Positions 44,528-52,843 of a stretch of DNA of 64,000 nt are shown here, piece by piece. The stretch is from Xanthobacteraceae bacterium. Lineage in GTDB: Bacteria > Pseudomonadota > Alphaproteobacteria > Rhizobiales > Xanthobacteraceae. Position 1 is the first letter of the stretch; each line of letters begins with the position of its first letter. The translations under genes and the position numbers were made by a program. The stretch lies in NCBI GenBank assembly GCA_022841625.1, contig JALHRD010000010.1, positions 91,853-155,852 on the forward strand. Reading direction: 5' to 3'. The notes beneath the pieces were generated by a model, which made no database searches, was not told the DNA's origin, and saw only the letters and a program-made list of their open reading frames with translations.

Positions 44528-45244
44528 GCCATTACCGTAAGGGGCGAACTATCTGTGAAAGTACCGCTCTCGGTCGTCAAGCCACCAGAAGTCGCCGGTC
44601 GGACCCCATAGTTTCGGCTGCTCAAATAGATTTCGCCTCAGATACCGCGATCTCTGCCAGGCGAGGGCGGCGCGAATACGATGCTTGAGGGTCTCTACGT
44701 CGACTCCTTTCCGGGCAAGGTCCTCGGTCAATTGCTCTGCGGTCTGCCCCATCCGACGCGCTATCTCGGCATAAGCTTGGTCTACTGCCTGGTCGGAGAC
44801 TTCTTCACCCCTTCGCCTCGCGTGCTCAATCTTGAACTTCTCCTCGATCAGTTCGTCGATTACTTGTTCGCGCGATGGAGCGGCCTTTACTGTCAGCTGC
44901 TTCAACTTCATGCGTTGTTCGATTTCGGTTTCGGTAACCCTTTGCTGTGCGTCCGCAGGGGACGTGGGCGACTGGGCCATGATTATGGTCGCGGTAATCC
45001 CGAAGGCGCAGCGCGCAACCCAATTGGTCTGCATCGCCATCCCCGTCTCCGATCAGCCGGGAGACGATGCTCACCGCAAATTGCGGCCGGCGTGCGGCTC
45101 ACCGTCCGTTCGCGCGAATAGGTCTTGCCGGGGATCGACACCCGAAACCTGATACGCTGCGAAATCTCCGTCTCTTATATCGGCGCTTCACCGACGGCTT
45201 GCCGCGCCAACGGCGCGGCCAAACGGCTGACGGTGGTGGTGTAG
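44496..45244. repeat. 32-bp direct repeats flanking an inserted gene
   Basis: The sequence from gcgcggccaaacggctgac to the helicase stop (44496-44527) is repeated at 45213-45244 with one mismatch. The 685 bases between them hold the SurA-like gene. The second copy no longer belongs to a reading frame. The pattern fits insertion with duplication of the helicase 3' end. Confidence 0.85.
44549..45040 (-). CDS. Truncated SurA N-terminal domain protein
   Basis: A 163-residue secreted protein. The signal peptide ends near PADAQ, and RVTETEIEQRMKLKQLTVKAAPSREQVIDELIEEKFKIEHARRRGEEVSDQAVDQAYAEIARRMGQTAEQLTEDLARKGVDVETLKHRIRAALAWQ (described by its opening and closing segments) follows SurA's peptide-binding N-domain, but there is no parvulin PPIase domain. 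It ends in WWLDDRERYFHR. It may act as a small chaperone. It is enclosed by the 32-bp direct repeats and runs opposite to its neighbours. Confidence 0.78.
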   Translation of the reverse strand: MAMQTNWVARCAFGITATIIMAQSPTSPADAQQRVTETEIEQRMKLKQLTVKAAPSREQVIDELIEEKFKIEHARRRGEEVSDQAVDQAYAEIARRMGQTAEQLTEDLARKGVDVETLKHRIRAALAWQRSRYLRRNLFEQPKLWGPTGDFWWLDDRERYFHR

Positions 45245-45248
45245 CGCT

Positions 45249-45321
45249 TGTAGCCCGCATAAGCGAAGCACCATGCGGGACCGCCCTAACCCGGATTTCG
45301 CTTCGCTCATCGGGGCTACAA
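45249..45321. repeat. Short intergenic inverted repeat
   Basis: The arms ttgtagcccgcataagcgaag (45249-45269, given in part) and cttcgctcatcggggct (45301-45317) can pair to a stem with the loop containing the CGGATTTCG block. Located just before the convergent end of the UbiD gene. Confidence 0.7.
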
Positions 45322-45327
45322 AGTAAC

Positions 45328-46989
45328 TTATTTCTTCCCCTCGACCTCGCGCACCGGCAGTTCCGGATTGATGCCGCCGCGGCGGCGGGCGAATTGATCG
45401 CGGCCATTGGCCTCCCATTCGCCTTTCACCGCACGTTGCGCAAACGTCTCCCAATCGTCGCCCCATTCGCCCAGCGAATAGCCGTGCCACGGCGCCTGCG
45501 GCGTCAATGGCGGCAGCTTCAATTCCTCCCAGATGCGCTTGGCGCCCTCCATGAATTCGCGCGTCGGCAAAGCCAGCGGCGGGCCCGGCACTTTCAATGT
45601 CGCGTCGATCATCAGTGTGGAATCGTTTTCGCGCAGCCCGGTTTTCGGCCCGTGGCCGCGCGCCCGATACGGCATCACATGCAGATCGTCGACCGGATTG
45701 GCGCGATAGCCGAGCGACCAGAACACCGCATCGGTATTGGTCGGGTCGATGTCCTCGCTGACCGCGATGCAGATCTTGCCGCAGTCGGCGAGCAGCGTGG
45801 CGGCGCCGGACAGCGCGCGCCAGACCTCGCTGCGCGGCATGCCATGGGCGCATTGCACGAAAATGGTCTTGCGAAGATTCGACAAGGGCTCGTGCATCAC
45901 CACCCGGCGCACGCCCTTGATGCCGAGCCGGTCGCGCAGATGGACGAGATACATCGGCTCATAGGCCAGCCGCTTGACCAGGCTCGACTCCGACGGCGTC
46001 ACCTCGCTGATGATCGAGGCAAACACCGGCTTGCGCTTATGGGTGATCGCCGTCACCTGCATCGACATATTGAATTCTTCCAGCGCGATGTGGCCGTGGC
46101 TTTCGCCGAACGGCGCTTCCGGCTCAAGCAGTTCCGGATCGATCAAGCCTTCGATCACGATCTCGGCGTCGGCCGGCACATCGAGATCGACCGTGATGCA
46201 TTTGACCGTCCGGATCGGCGCGCCGGCGAGCCCACCGGCCACCGCCATCTCGTCGAGATCGAGCGGCAGTTTCATCGGCCCGGTGAACATCATCACCGGC
46301 GAAGCCCCGATTGCGAAAGCGACCGGCATCGGCGTCTTGGCCTTGCGGTGCTTGAGCCAATGCAGATAGCCGCCGGCGCCGCCGATGCGCGTGCCCATGC
46401 GCACGCCGAGCCGATCGGTCGCCTTCAACTGGCCGCGATAGGTGCCGACATTGCGAATGCCGGTCTCCGGATCCCGCGTCACCACCAGCGTCGCGGTCAG
46501 ATAGGGCGCAACGTCATAGCCCGGCGTCGAAATCGGCACCGGCAGCGCGGCGAGGCCCTTGCCCGGGCCGCGCAGATCGTCGCCGGTGACCACCACTTCC
46601 TGACAGGGCGCCGCAGTGACCCGCACCGGCGGAATTGGATTGGCGATGGCCTGCGACCAGGCCGCTTCGATCTCTTCGACCGGCCGGCCCATGCCAAGCG
46701 CATAGATCTGCGACGACGCCGCCAGCGCCCCGACCACCACCGGCATGTCGAATTTGCGGCCGTCGGACCCATGCACATTGGTAAACAGGAAGGCGCGGCG
46801 CTGGTGCTCGGGGATTCCGCCGACGAACTGCCAGCGCACCAGCGCGTGCAATTCGGTGTCTTTGTTGATCGGACGGTCGACGCGCACCAACAACCCTTGC
46901 GCCTCCAGCGTCTTGAGATGTTGCTGGAAGTCGGTTGGCGGGCCTTGCATCGCCTTGGCGGCGCCGGCCTTTTTGGGTGCGTCGAGCAT
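45328..46989 (-). CDS. UbiD family decarboxylase, second copy
   Basis: A 553-residue UbiD-like enzyme distinct from the one at 16270. Landmarks are LAALPVPISTPGYDVAPYLTATLVVTRDPETGIRN, DVPADAEIVIEGLIDPELLEPEAPFGESHGHIALEEFN and VSEDIDPTNTDAVFWSLGYRA, with the central E-APFGE region characteristic of the prFMN family. An AGGA precedes the ATG at 46989 by six bases, whereas 46995 has none, so the later start was used. It is expected to carboxylate or decarboxylate an aromatic or unsaturated acid. The neighbouring enoyl-CoA hydratase runs divergently. Confidence 0.88.
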   Translation of the reverse strand: MLDAPKKAGAAKAMQGPPTDFQQHLKTLEAQGLLVRVDRPINKDTELHALVRWQFVGGIPEHQRRAFLFTNVHGSDGRKFDMPVVVGALAASSQIYALGMGRPVEEIEAAWSQAIANPIPPVRVTAAPCQEVVVTGDDLRGPGKGLAALPVPISTPGYDVAPYLTATLVVTRDPETGIRNVGTYRGQLKATDRLGVRMGTRIGGAGGYLHWLKHRKAKTPMPVAFAIGASPVMMFTGPMKLPLDLDEMAVAGGLAGAPIRTVKCITVDLDVPADAEIVIEGLIDPELLEPEAPFGESHGHIALEEFNMSMQVTAITHKRKPVFASIISEVTPSESSLVKRLAYEPMYLVHLRDRLGIKGVRRVVMHEPLSNLRKTIFVQCAHGMPRSEVWRALSGAATLLADCGKICIAVSEDIDPTNTDAVFWSLGYRANPVDDLHVMPYRARGHGPKTGLRENDSTLMIDATLKVPGPPLALPTREFMEGAKRIWEELKLPPLTPQAPWHGYSLGEWGDDWETFAQRAVKGEWEANGRDQFARRRGGINPELPVREVEGKK

Positions 46990-47056
46990 GCTCATTCCTC
47001 GTGGGTTTGCAGCAACCTACGCCTTACAAAGCTGTTGGCGCAATCCCGCCCAAATT

Positions 47057-47174
47057 CGTCATGCCCGGGCTTGTCCCGGGCATCCACGTCTTTAGAACGG
47101 TGCATCAAGTCGTGGATGGCCGGGCATAAGGGTGTTCACGCCCGTCTTCGACGGGCTATGCCCGGCCATGACGC
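47057..47174. repeat. REP-like element with internal extra hairpin
   Basis: Same family as 38971-39067: cgtcatgcccgggcttgtcc (47057-47076) and the closing cccggccatgacg, with an additional acgcccgtcttcgacgggct hairpin inserted near 47138. It lies between divergent UbiD and enoyl-CoA hydratase genes. Confidence 0.88.
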
Positions 47175-47201
47175 GGAGGAGAGCCAAGTTAGGGAACGCA
47201 A

Positions 47202-47924
47202 ATGACCGAATTGATCAAATCGCGCCGCGACGGCGCCGTCACCACCATCACCATCGACCGGCCGGCGGAAGGCAACATACTCACGCTCGACATGCTGTGC
47301 GCCCTGACCGCGCGCCTCAAGGACGCCGGCGCGAGCGACGCCAAGGTGATTGCGCTGCGTTCGACCGGAGCCGATTTCTGCAAGGGCCGCGAAGCTAAAG
47401 GCGGGCCGCAAAATCCGACCGCCTTGATGATGCGCGACCAGATCCTGCAACCGATCCTCGATGTCTACGATGCGCTCAACAACGTGCCGCAGCCAGTGGT
47501 CTGCGCGGTGCAAGGCACCGCGCACGGCTTCGGCTGCGCCATGGCGACCGCCGCCGACATCACCATCGCCGCCGACGGCGCGCGGTTCAAACTGCCGGAG
47601 ATGACTCACAATCTGCCGCCGACGCTCGCGATCTCGGCGCTGATGACCAAGGTGCCGCGCAAGGCGATCGCCTGGCTGGTCTATACGCTGGCCGAGATCG
47701 ACGCCAAGACCGCACTGTCGCTCGGCATGGTGAGTGCGGTGGTGCCGCTGGCGCAACTCGACGCCGCGGTCGACAACGCCATTCAGGCGATGACCGCGCG
47801 TTCGCCGGCGGCGCTTATCGCGGTGAAGGACTATCTGCGTTCGGCCCCGATGATGGAACCGCGCGGCGCGGCCGCCTATGGCGCGGCGCTGCTGGCCGGT
47901 GTACTGACATCGGCCGGCCACTAG
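47202..47924 (+). CDS. Enoyl-CoA hydratase/isomerase family protein
   Basis: A 240-residue crotonase-fold enzyme. The oxyanion-hole motifs RSTGADFCKGREAKG and VVCAVQGTAHGFGCAMATAADITIAADGARFKLPEM are present, followed by KVPRKAIAWLVYT and ELAEI-type helix. The catalytic glutamate positions are only partly like those of hydratases, so isomerase or hydrolase activity is possible. It probably acts on CoA esters such as those made by the acyl-CoA synthetase at 30547. Confidence 0.88.
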   Translation: MTELIKSRRDGAVTTITIDRPAEGNILTLDMLCALTARLKDAGASDAKVIALRSTGADFCKGREAKGGPQNPTALMMRDQILQPILDVYDALNNVPQPVVCAVQGTAHGFGCAMATAADITIAADGARFKLPEMTHNLPPTLAISALMTKVPRKAIAWLVYTLAEIDAKTALSLGMVSAVVPLAQLDAAVDNAIQAMTARSPAALIAVKDYLRSAPMMEPRGAAAYGAALLAGVLTSAGH

Positions 47925-47942
47925 ACCATCGACGGGTAACGC

Positions 47943-48548
47943 ATGTCCGAACTGGAACACTGGAACGAACGGTTTTCGAAGCCGGACTATCATTTCGGCA
48001 CCGCGCCAAATGCATTCCTGAAAAGCCAGCAACCGCTGCTCAAGCCGGGCATGACGGCGCTGACGGTCGCCGATGGCGAAGGCCGCAATGGCGTGTGGCT
48101 CGCCGAACAAGGCCTCGACGTCCACAGCTTCGATCTCACGCCCAATGGCATCGCCAAGGCCCGTGCGCTCGCCGCCGCGCGCGGCGTCAGCTTGCGGATC
48201 GAGCAAGGCGATATTCATAGCTGGCCGTGGCCGGACGCGGCTTACGATGTGGTGGTTGCGATCTTCATCCAGTTTTCGCCGGCGCCGCAACGCGCCAAGG
48301 TTTTTGCCGGCCTCAAGCAAGCGCTCAAGCCCGGCGGACTTCTGCTGCTGCAGGGCTATCGCCCGGAGCAATTGCAATACGACACCGGCGGCCCGAAGGA
48401 AGTCGAACAACTTTACACCCGCGCACTGCTGGAAGCCGCGTTCGGCGATTTCGCGTCGCTCGACATCCGTGAACACGACAGCGTGCTGCACGAAGGCGAA
48501 CGCCATGTCGGCATGTCGGCGGTGATCGACCTGGTGGGCCGCAAATAA
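47943..48548 (+). CDS. Class I SAM-dependent methyltransferase
   Basis: A 201-residue methyltransferase with LTVADGEGRNGVWLAEQGLDVHSFDLTPNGIAKARALAAARG (motif I and II), IEQGDIHSWPWPDAAYDVVVAIFIQFSP and LKPGGLLLLQGYRPEQ. It resembles tellurite-resistance TehB-like proteins. It begins 18 bases after the enoyl-CoA hydratase stop, in the same unit. Confidence 0.9.
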   Translation: MSELEHWNERFSKPDYHFGTAPNAFLKSQQPLLKPGMTALTVADGEGRNGVWLAEQGLDVHSFDLTPNGIAKARALAAARGVSLRIEQGDIHSWPWPDAAYDVVVAIFIQFSPAPQRAKVFAGLKQALKPGGLLLLQGYRPEQLQYDTGGPKEVEQLYTRALLEAAFGDFASLDIREHDSVLHEGERHVGMSAVIDLVGRK

Positions 48549-49096
48549 CGCACACCGGCGCGTCATGCATTACTGGCCCCTGCGAATTTCGATCTTTCGC
48601 GATCTTTCAGTCTTACAGCACAATCGCGACAAGCCCGGATTCATTCGCATGTTCAAATAGTTGCGCCATGCATCTTTCAGGGTCTTACAGCGCGCTGTAA
48701 GACCGAACAACGCGGAATTCCTTTGTTTCTCCAAATACTTGAGCCGCCGATCTTACACTCTTACACTTTTTTTGCTGCGCAGCCGCGCACGGCGCGCCAA
48801 ACGCCGCGCGGGTGCCGGCGCGGGACCCACCGAGCTTGGCATGGCAATGTGGTGGGTCAATGAAGCGGCGCGCAACGCTGTGGACGTGCGAGCCCCACCT
48901 TGGTGCATAACTTCGCGTAGCGTGCGTTCCGAACGGATGCGAAGTGCCGATGTCGCACGGCCAACACGCGCGTCGCGCTGTATCCACATAAATCGCGCCA
49001 AGGTCGCGCGATGGGATGCCCGCTTTGCGCAGGCATCAGCAGGGGCGAGAACGGCGCGACGATCCCAGGATGTCGTGGCCCTCGTCCGGGCTCACA
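48549..49096. other. Gene-free stretch with TCTTACA repeats
   Basis: About 550 bases with no gene I can support. It holds a perfect 24-base palindrome at 48681-48704 (ggtcttacagcg and its complement), a TCTTACAG copy at 48611-48618, tandem tcttacac copies at 48751-48766, and ctttcag(gg)tcttacagc repeats at 48605 and 48675. Further along, gacccacc and ggtgggtc pair around 48826-48860. The second half is rich in GCGC. No tRNA-like fold was recognised. Confidence 0.7.
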
Positions 49097-49525
49097 TCAG
49101 TTGAGTGCCCAAAGATAGGCGATGACCGCGGCAAAGCCCAAGGCGGTGCGGTTCGCATGCAGCCGGCCCCAACCCTCGATAAGCCTGCGCGATACCGTAT
49201 CCGCTCGTTCATTGGAGATGGCATTGAGTTTATGATTCGTCGGCATGATTCCAAACAGCGTATATGGCCAGTTCGCGATGATCAGCGTCGCCCCGACGAT
49301 CCATCGCCAATCCCTGGTGAGCCACCACGCCAACAGCCCGAGCACCCCGGAAATCACTGCCAAGCTCGCCTGCATCGCGAAGCCGCGCTGATAGCTTGGT
49401 TTCCATTGCGCAAGCAGAGCACGGTCATCAAGCATCAAGCGCGCCGGCTGTTCCGCAATGTTGATATAGAGCGCGGCACCCGCAAACACCGCTGCGGTAA
49501 CGAGCGCCAATTGTCCGGCTAGCAT
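49097..49525 (-). CDS. DUF1772 membrane protein
   Basis: A 142-residue membrane protein with four hydrophobic helices (LVTAAVFAGAALYINIA, MQASLAVISGVLGLLAW, IVGATLIIANWPYTLF, ALGFAAVIAYLWAL). The GAALYINIAEQPARL and NWPYTLFGIMPTNHKLNAI segments are typical of DUF1772/anthrone-oxygenase-like proteins. Function unknown. Confidence 0.87.
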   Translation of the reverse strand: MLAGQLALVTAAVFAGAALYINIAEQPARLMLDDRALLAQWKPSYQRGFAMQASLAVISGVLGLLAWWLTRDWRWIVGATLIIANWPYTLFGIMPTNHKLNAISNERADTVSRRLIEGWGRLHANRTALGFAAVIAYLWALN

Positions 49526-49557
49526 CGCGAGCGTCCTTCCATTGAGTGTGAACCGTA

Positions 49558-50829
49558 CTACTTCCCACGCAACCGCTCCAGCATCGACGCGGTGGCAAAG
49601 CCGTCGGGCGTGGCGCCGACCGCGGCCTGGAACGCGCGCAGCGCATTGCGGGTGCGCGGGCCGAACCGGCCGTCGGGTTCGCCGACATCGTAGCCTTTGC
49701 GCGCCAGCAGCGTCTGCAATTCAAGCCGCTCCTCACGCGTCAGCACGCGCTCGTGCCGCGGCCAGGCCTGCGCAAACGGCTCGCCGCCGCGCAGCCGATC
49801 GGCCAGGTGACCGATGGCGAGCGCATAGGCCTCAGCCGGATTGTATTTCATGATGGTGTGGAAATTTTGCAGCATCAGGAAGCCCGGCCCCTGCGCGCCC
49901 GCCGGCGCGAGCAGGAAGGCACGGTCGGTCGCGCGCGGAAACGGTTTGCCGCCGGCGCGCCGCAGGCCGGCGCGCTCCCATTCCTGCATGGTCTTGAGCT
50001 GGGTTCGGTCCGCGAGCAGAAAGTCGAAGCCTTTGGGCACGACAACTTCGTAGCCCCAGGTCTGTCCGGCGGTCCAGCCTTCGCGCTTGAAGAAATTGGC
50101 GGTCGAGGCGATCAAGTCGGGCACCGACTCCACCACATCGCGCCGGCCGTCGCCATCGGCATCGACCGCGAAGCGCCGGTAGACCGTCGGCATGAATTGC
50201 GTCGGTCCGAACGCGCCGGCCCATGAGCCGATCAGTTGGCGCGGCTGCAAGTCACCGCGCGCCACGATCTCCAAGGCGGCCAGCAATTCGTCGCGGAAAT
50301 AATCCTGCCGGCGGCCGATGCAGGCGAGCGTCGCGGTCGAGCGGATCACCGAACGGTCGCCGATGCGCGTGCCGTAGTTCGATTCGATGCCCCAGATCGA
50401 CGCGATGACGTGGCGGTCGACGCCATAGGATTTTTCCATGGCGTCGAAATGCGTCCGGTGCTTGGCAAGAATGCCGCGACCGTCGGCAATGCGCTCGTCG
50501 GTCACCAGAATGTCGAGATAGTCCCACACCGCCCTGGTGAATTCGGGCTGCGAGTCCAAGAGATCCATGATCCGCAGATCGGGCGTGACGCCCGCCAAGA
50601 GTTGATCGAACAACGGACGCGGCACATTGCGGCGCTGGGCCAAAGGCCAAATCTCTTCCAGGCAATTGCGGAAATTGGCCGCCGCGGCGCGGATCGCCTC
50701 GGCCTGCATCAACGGATGGCCGGACGCGCCGGACGCGCCGCTCCATGGCCGCGGCGCATCTTGCGCGCCGGCGGAACCGAGGCCGGCGAGCAAGAGTGCA
50801 ACCGCAAGCCGTAGCCGGACCGCGCTCAT
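49558..50829 (-). CDS. Lytic murein transglycosylase with peptidoglycan-binding domain
   Basis: A 423-residue MltB-type enzyme that cleaves peptidoglycan glycan strands in the periplasm. After a signal peptide (cut near GSAGAQ), the SLT-like domain has IWGIESNYGTRIGDRSVIRSTATLA, with the catalytic glutamate in GIESNYG, and GAFGPTQFMPTVYRRFAVDADGDGRRD. The C-terminal peptidoglycan-binding domain is LQTLLARKGYDVGEPDGRFGPRTRNALRAFQ. It is divergent from galU. Confidence 0.92.
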   Translation of the reverse strand: MSAVRLRLAVALLLAGLGSAGAQDAPRPWSGASGASGHPLMQAEAIRAAAANFRNCLEEIWPLAQRRNVPRPLFDQLLAGVTPDLRIMDLLDSQPEFTRAVWDYLDILVTDERIADGRGILAKHRTHFDAMEKSYGVDRHVIASIWGIESNYGTRIGDRSVIRSTATLACIGRRQDYFRDELLAALEIVARGDLQPRQLIGSWAGAFGPTQFMPTVYRRFAVDADGDGRRDVVESVPDLIASTANFFKREGWTAGQTWGYEVVVPKGFDFLLADRTQLKTMQEWERAGLRRAGGKPFPRATDRAFLLAPAGAQGPGFLMLQNFHTIMKYNPAEAYALAIGHLADRLRGGEPFAQAWPRHERVLTREERLELQTLLARKGYDVGEPDGRFGPRTRNALRAFQAAVGATPDGFATASMLERLRGK

Positions 50830-50846
50830 CTGTCGGACCTCACGTT

Positions 50847-50874
50847 ATTAACCTCGCACAATTAACCTCACACA
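50847..50874. repeat. 14-bp tandem repeat with TTAACC boxes
   Basis: Two adjacent copies of attaacctcgcaca / attaacctcacaca (50847-50860, 50861-50874, one mismatch) lie in the divergent region between the transglycosylase and galU. TTAACC resembles half of the CtrA site, but the spacing of 10 is not the TTAA-N7-TTAA consensus. Confidence 0.5.
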
Positions 50875-50991
50875 TCGCATTTCGGCTTCGCATCGCGACC
50901 GCCATCCTATTGCCATGCTATAGGGTGCAAAAGCCTCCGGGACACAATCCGTCGCTCATCCACTCCCTTTTGGCGCAAAACCCTCCTGGTC

Positions 50992-51873
50992 ATGAAACAA
51001 ATTCGCAAAGCTGTTTTCCCCGTCGCCGGCCTCGGCACACGCTTCCTGCCGGCAACCAAGGCCATGCCGAAGGAAATGCTGCCGGTGGTCGACCGGCCGT
51101 TGATCCAGCATGTGGTCGACGAGGCGCGGCAAGCCGGCATCGAACACTTCATTTTCGTGACCGGCCGCAACAAGGGCGTGATCGAGGATCATTTCGATCG
51201 CCAGTTCGAGCTGGAAATGACCTTGCGCGAACGCCAGCGCAGCAAGGACCTCGAATTGCTGGCCAAGGATTTGCCGGGCGCCGGCAGCACCAGCTTCACG
51301 CGCCAGCAGGAACCGCTCGGGCTCGGCCATGCGGTCTGGTGCGCGCGCGAATTGATCGGCGACGAACCGTTTGCCCTGCTGTTGCCCGACGTATTGGTGA
51401 AACATCCGCGCGGCTGCCTCGCGCAGATGATCGACGCCGCACAAGGGCTCGACCGCGCCAATGTGATCGCGGTCGAGGAAGTGCCGATGGAGCGCATTCA
51501 CAGCTACGGCGTGGTCGGCGTCGGCGAAACCAAAGGCCCGCTGTTCAAAGTCACCGACATGGTGGAGAAACCCGCGCGCGAAAAAGCGCCGTCGAACCTC
51601 ATCATCACCGGCCGCTACATCCTGCAGCCGGAGATCTTCGGCATCCTTGCCTCGCAGAGCCGCGGCGCCGGCGGCGAAATCCAGCTCACCGACGCCATGA
51701 TCGCGCTGGCCAAGACGCAGGCGTTCTACGGCTTGAAATTTGCCGGCGAGAGCTTCGATTGCGGCTCCAAGATCGGCTTCCTGGCCGCCAATGTCGCTTA
51801 TGCGCTGGAGCGACCCGACCTCGCGCAGGCGTTGCGCGCCGAACTCAAGCGGCTGATCGCGGACAAGCCTTAG
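50992..51873 (+). CDS. galU: UTP--glucose-1-phosphate uridylyltransferase
   Basis: A 293-residue nucleotidyltransferase that makes UDP-glucose for envelope polysaccharides. It has the signature [28 protein letters not shown] at the N-terminus, [31 protein letters not shown], and [15 protein letters not shown]. It stops eight bases before the convergent vapC gene. Confidence 0.96.
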   Translation: MKQIRKAVFPVAGLGTRFLPATKAMPKEMLPVVDRPLIQHVVDEARQAGIEHFIFVTGRNKGVIEDHFDRQFELEMTLRERQRSKDLELLAKDLPGAGSTSFTRQQEPLGLGHAVWCARELIGDEPFALLLPDVLVKHPRGCLAQMIDAAQGLDRANVIAVEEVPMERIHSYGVVGVGETKGPLFKVTDMVEKPAREKAPSNLIITGRYILQPEIFGILASQSRGAGGEIQLTDAMIALAKTQAFYGLKFAGESFDCGSKIGFLAANVAYALERPDLAQALRAELKRLIADKP

Positions 51874-51881
51874 ATACGGGT

Positions 51882-52322
51882 TCAACGCTTGTCCGGCATC
51901 AGGGGGTTTTGCCAACGCAGCCCCGGAAACTTCGCGAAATCGCTGTCGGCGGAGCAGAGCGTCAGTCCATACTCGATCGCCAAAGCTGCCAAATGCGCAT
52001 CTGACATGAGGTTTCCGGGAATGCTGGCCGGCGTGAGCAGCCGGCCAAGAATTTCAGCATGTCGCTCGGTCGGTTGCGGAATCCAGACCTGCGGACAGGC
52101 AAGCCACTCCGTAACCTGAATCCAGGCCGGCCCGATCGGCACCGGTTGCGTGGAGACACGCGGGTTGGTCGTAATTCGAAGAAAGGCCAGCAAACTTATC
52201 CAGGCAAACCCGACTTGCGCCACGCCGCTTAGCTGCAGGTCCAACCAGACGCGCGCGCGGTGATGCTGCGGCGCTTCCTTGACGTAAGCGTAAATCAGAA
52301 TGTTCGCATCGACCAAAATCAC
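51882..52322 (-). CDS. vapC: PIN-domain toxin VapC
   Basis: A 146-residue PIN ribonuclease of a type II toxin-antitoxin pair. It starts MILVDANILIYAYV (acidic Asp near residue 5), and the later acidic residues are in LMSDAHLAALAIEYGLTLCSADSDFAKFPGL. The GTG start at 52322 overlaps the antitoxin stop by four bases (GTGA), so translation is coupled to VapB. Confidence 0.92.
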   Translation of the reverse strand: MILVDANILIYAYVKEAPQHHRARVWLDLQLSGVAQVGFAWISLLAFLRITTNPRVSTQPVPIGPAWIQVTEWLACPQVWIPQPTERHAEILGRLLTPASIPGNLMSDAHLAALAIEYGLTLCSADSDFAKFPGLRWQNPLMPDKR

Positions 52323-52567
52323 TTGTAATCTTCGCCCTCAATCTGAGCGAGCACTTCACCGATGTTATCGAGGTTCTCGATTTTCAATCCGCCAAGACTC
52401 ACCGAGCGCGTGTGGAACGGCTTGCGCGGTTTCTGCGCTTCATTCATGTCGCGCAGCCCGCGGCGCAACGCATCGTTGACGAGTTCCTTGAAACTCGCAT
52501 CCCGGCTCTTGCGCAGCCGCTTGAGCGCGGCAGCGACATCGTCGTCAATCGTCAGGGTGGTGCGCAT
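52319..52567 (-). CDS. vapB: Antitoxin VapB (ribbon-helix-helix)
   Basis: An 82-residue antitoxin. MRTTLTIDDDVAAALKRLRKSRDASFKELVNDALRRGL forms the ribbon-helix-helix DNA-binding part; the rest binds the VapC toxin. The open frame runs 84 codons upstream, but ATG 52567 begins the RHH domain. There is no Shine-Dalgarno sequence, and the promoter reading suggests the mRNA may start at the ATG. Confidence 0.9.
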   Translation of the reverse strand: MRTTLTIDDDVAAALKRLRKSRDASFKELVNDALRRGLRDMNEAQKPRKPFHTRSVSLGGLKIENLDNIGEVLAQIEGEDYK

Positions 52568-52573
52568 GCGCAA

Positions 52574-52602
52574 AAAGTAAGCTCTTGATGTCTTGATGTC
52601 AA
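52574..52602 (-). promoter_or_regulatory. vapBC promoter with TTGATGTC direct repeats
   Basis: On the minus strand TTGACA (52602-52597) and TACTTT (52579-52574) are 17 bases apart. Read on the plus strand, cttgatg/tcttgatgtc repeats (52584-52600 and 52613-52620) overlap it and could be VapB operators. The predicted transcription start falls at the vapB ATG. Confidence 0.45.
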
Positions 52603-52843
52603 TAAACTGATGCCTTGATGCGCACCTATGACGGCGCGCCGCATTGCCCCTCCGCTCCCGACCATGCGCAGCCGGCAGGGCGCGGCGCGACAGATATCCA
52701 CAGTATCGAGGCGGGATATGTCGACCGGCTGGGGCTTTGGCGGCGAAGCCGGAGCGGGTATGGTTAACCCGACATTGAGCTTGCTTCCGGAACTCCCTAC
52801 ACTCTAACTCCTTCCTCATCGAACGGAACCGTGCCCGCCATCC

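Noticed and set aside
45067..47205. A 712-residue open frame on the plus strand opposite the UbiD gene
   Set aside because: It is rich in Arg, Ala and His and lies exactly antisense to a clearly recognisable UbiD gene; typical high-GC shadow frame.
48685..49104. Small open frames in the gene-free stretch
   Set aside because: They are Arg/Ser-rich with no start signal, overlap each other on both strands and fall in repeat sequence.
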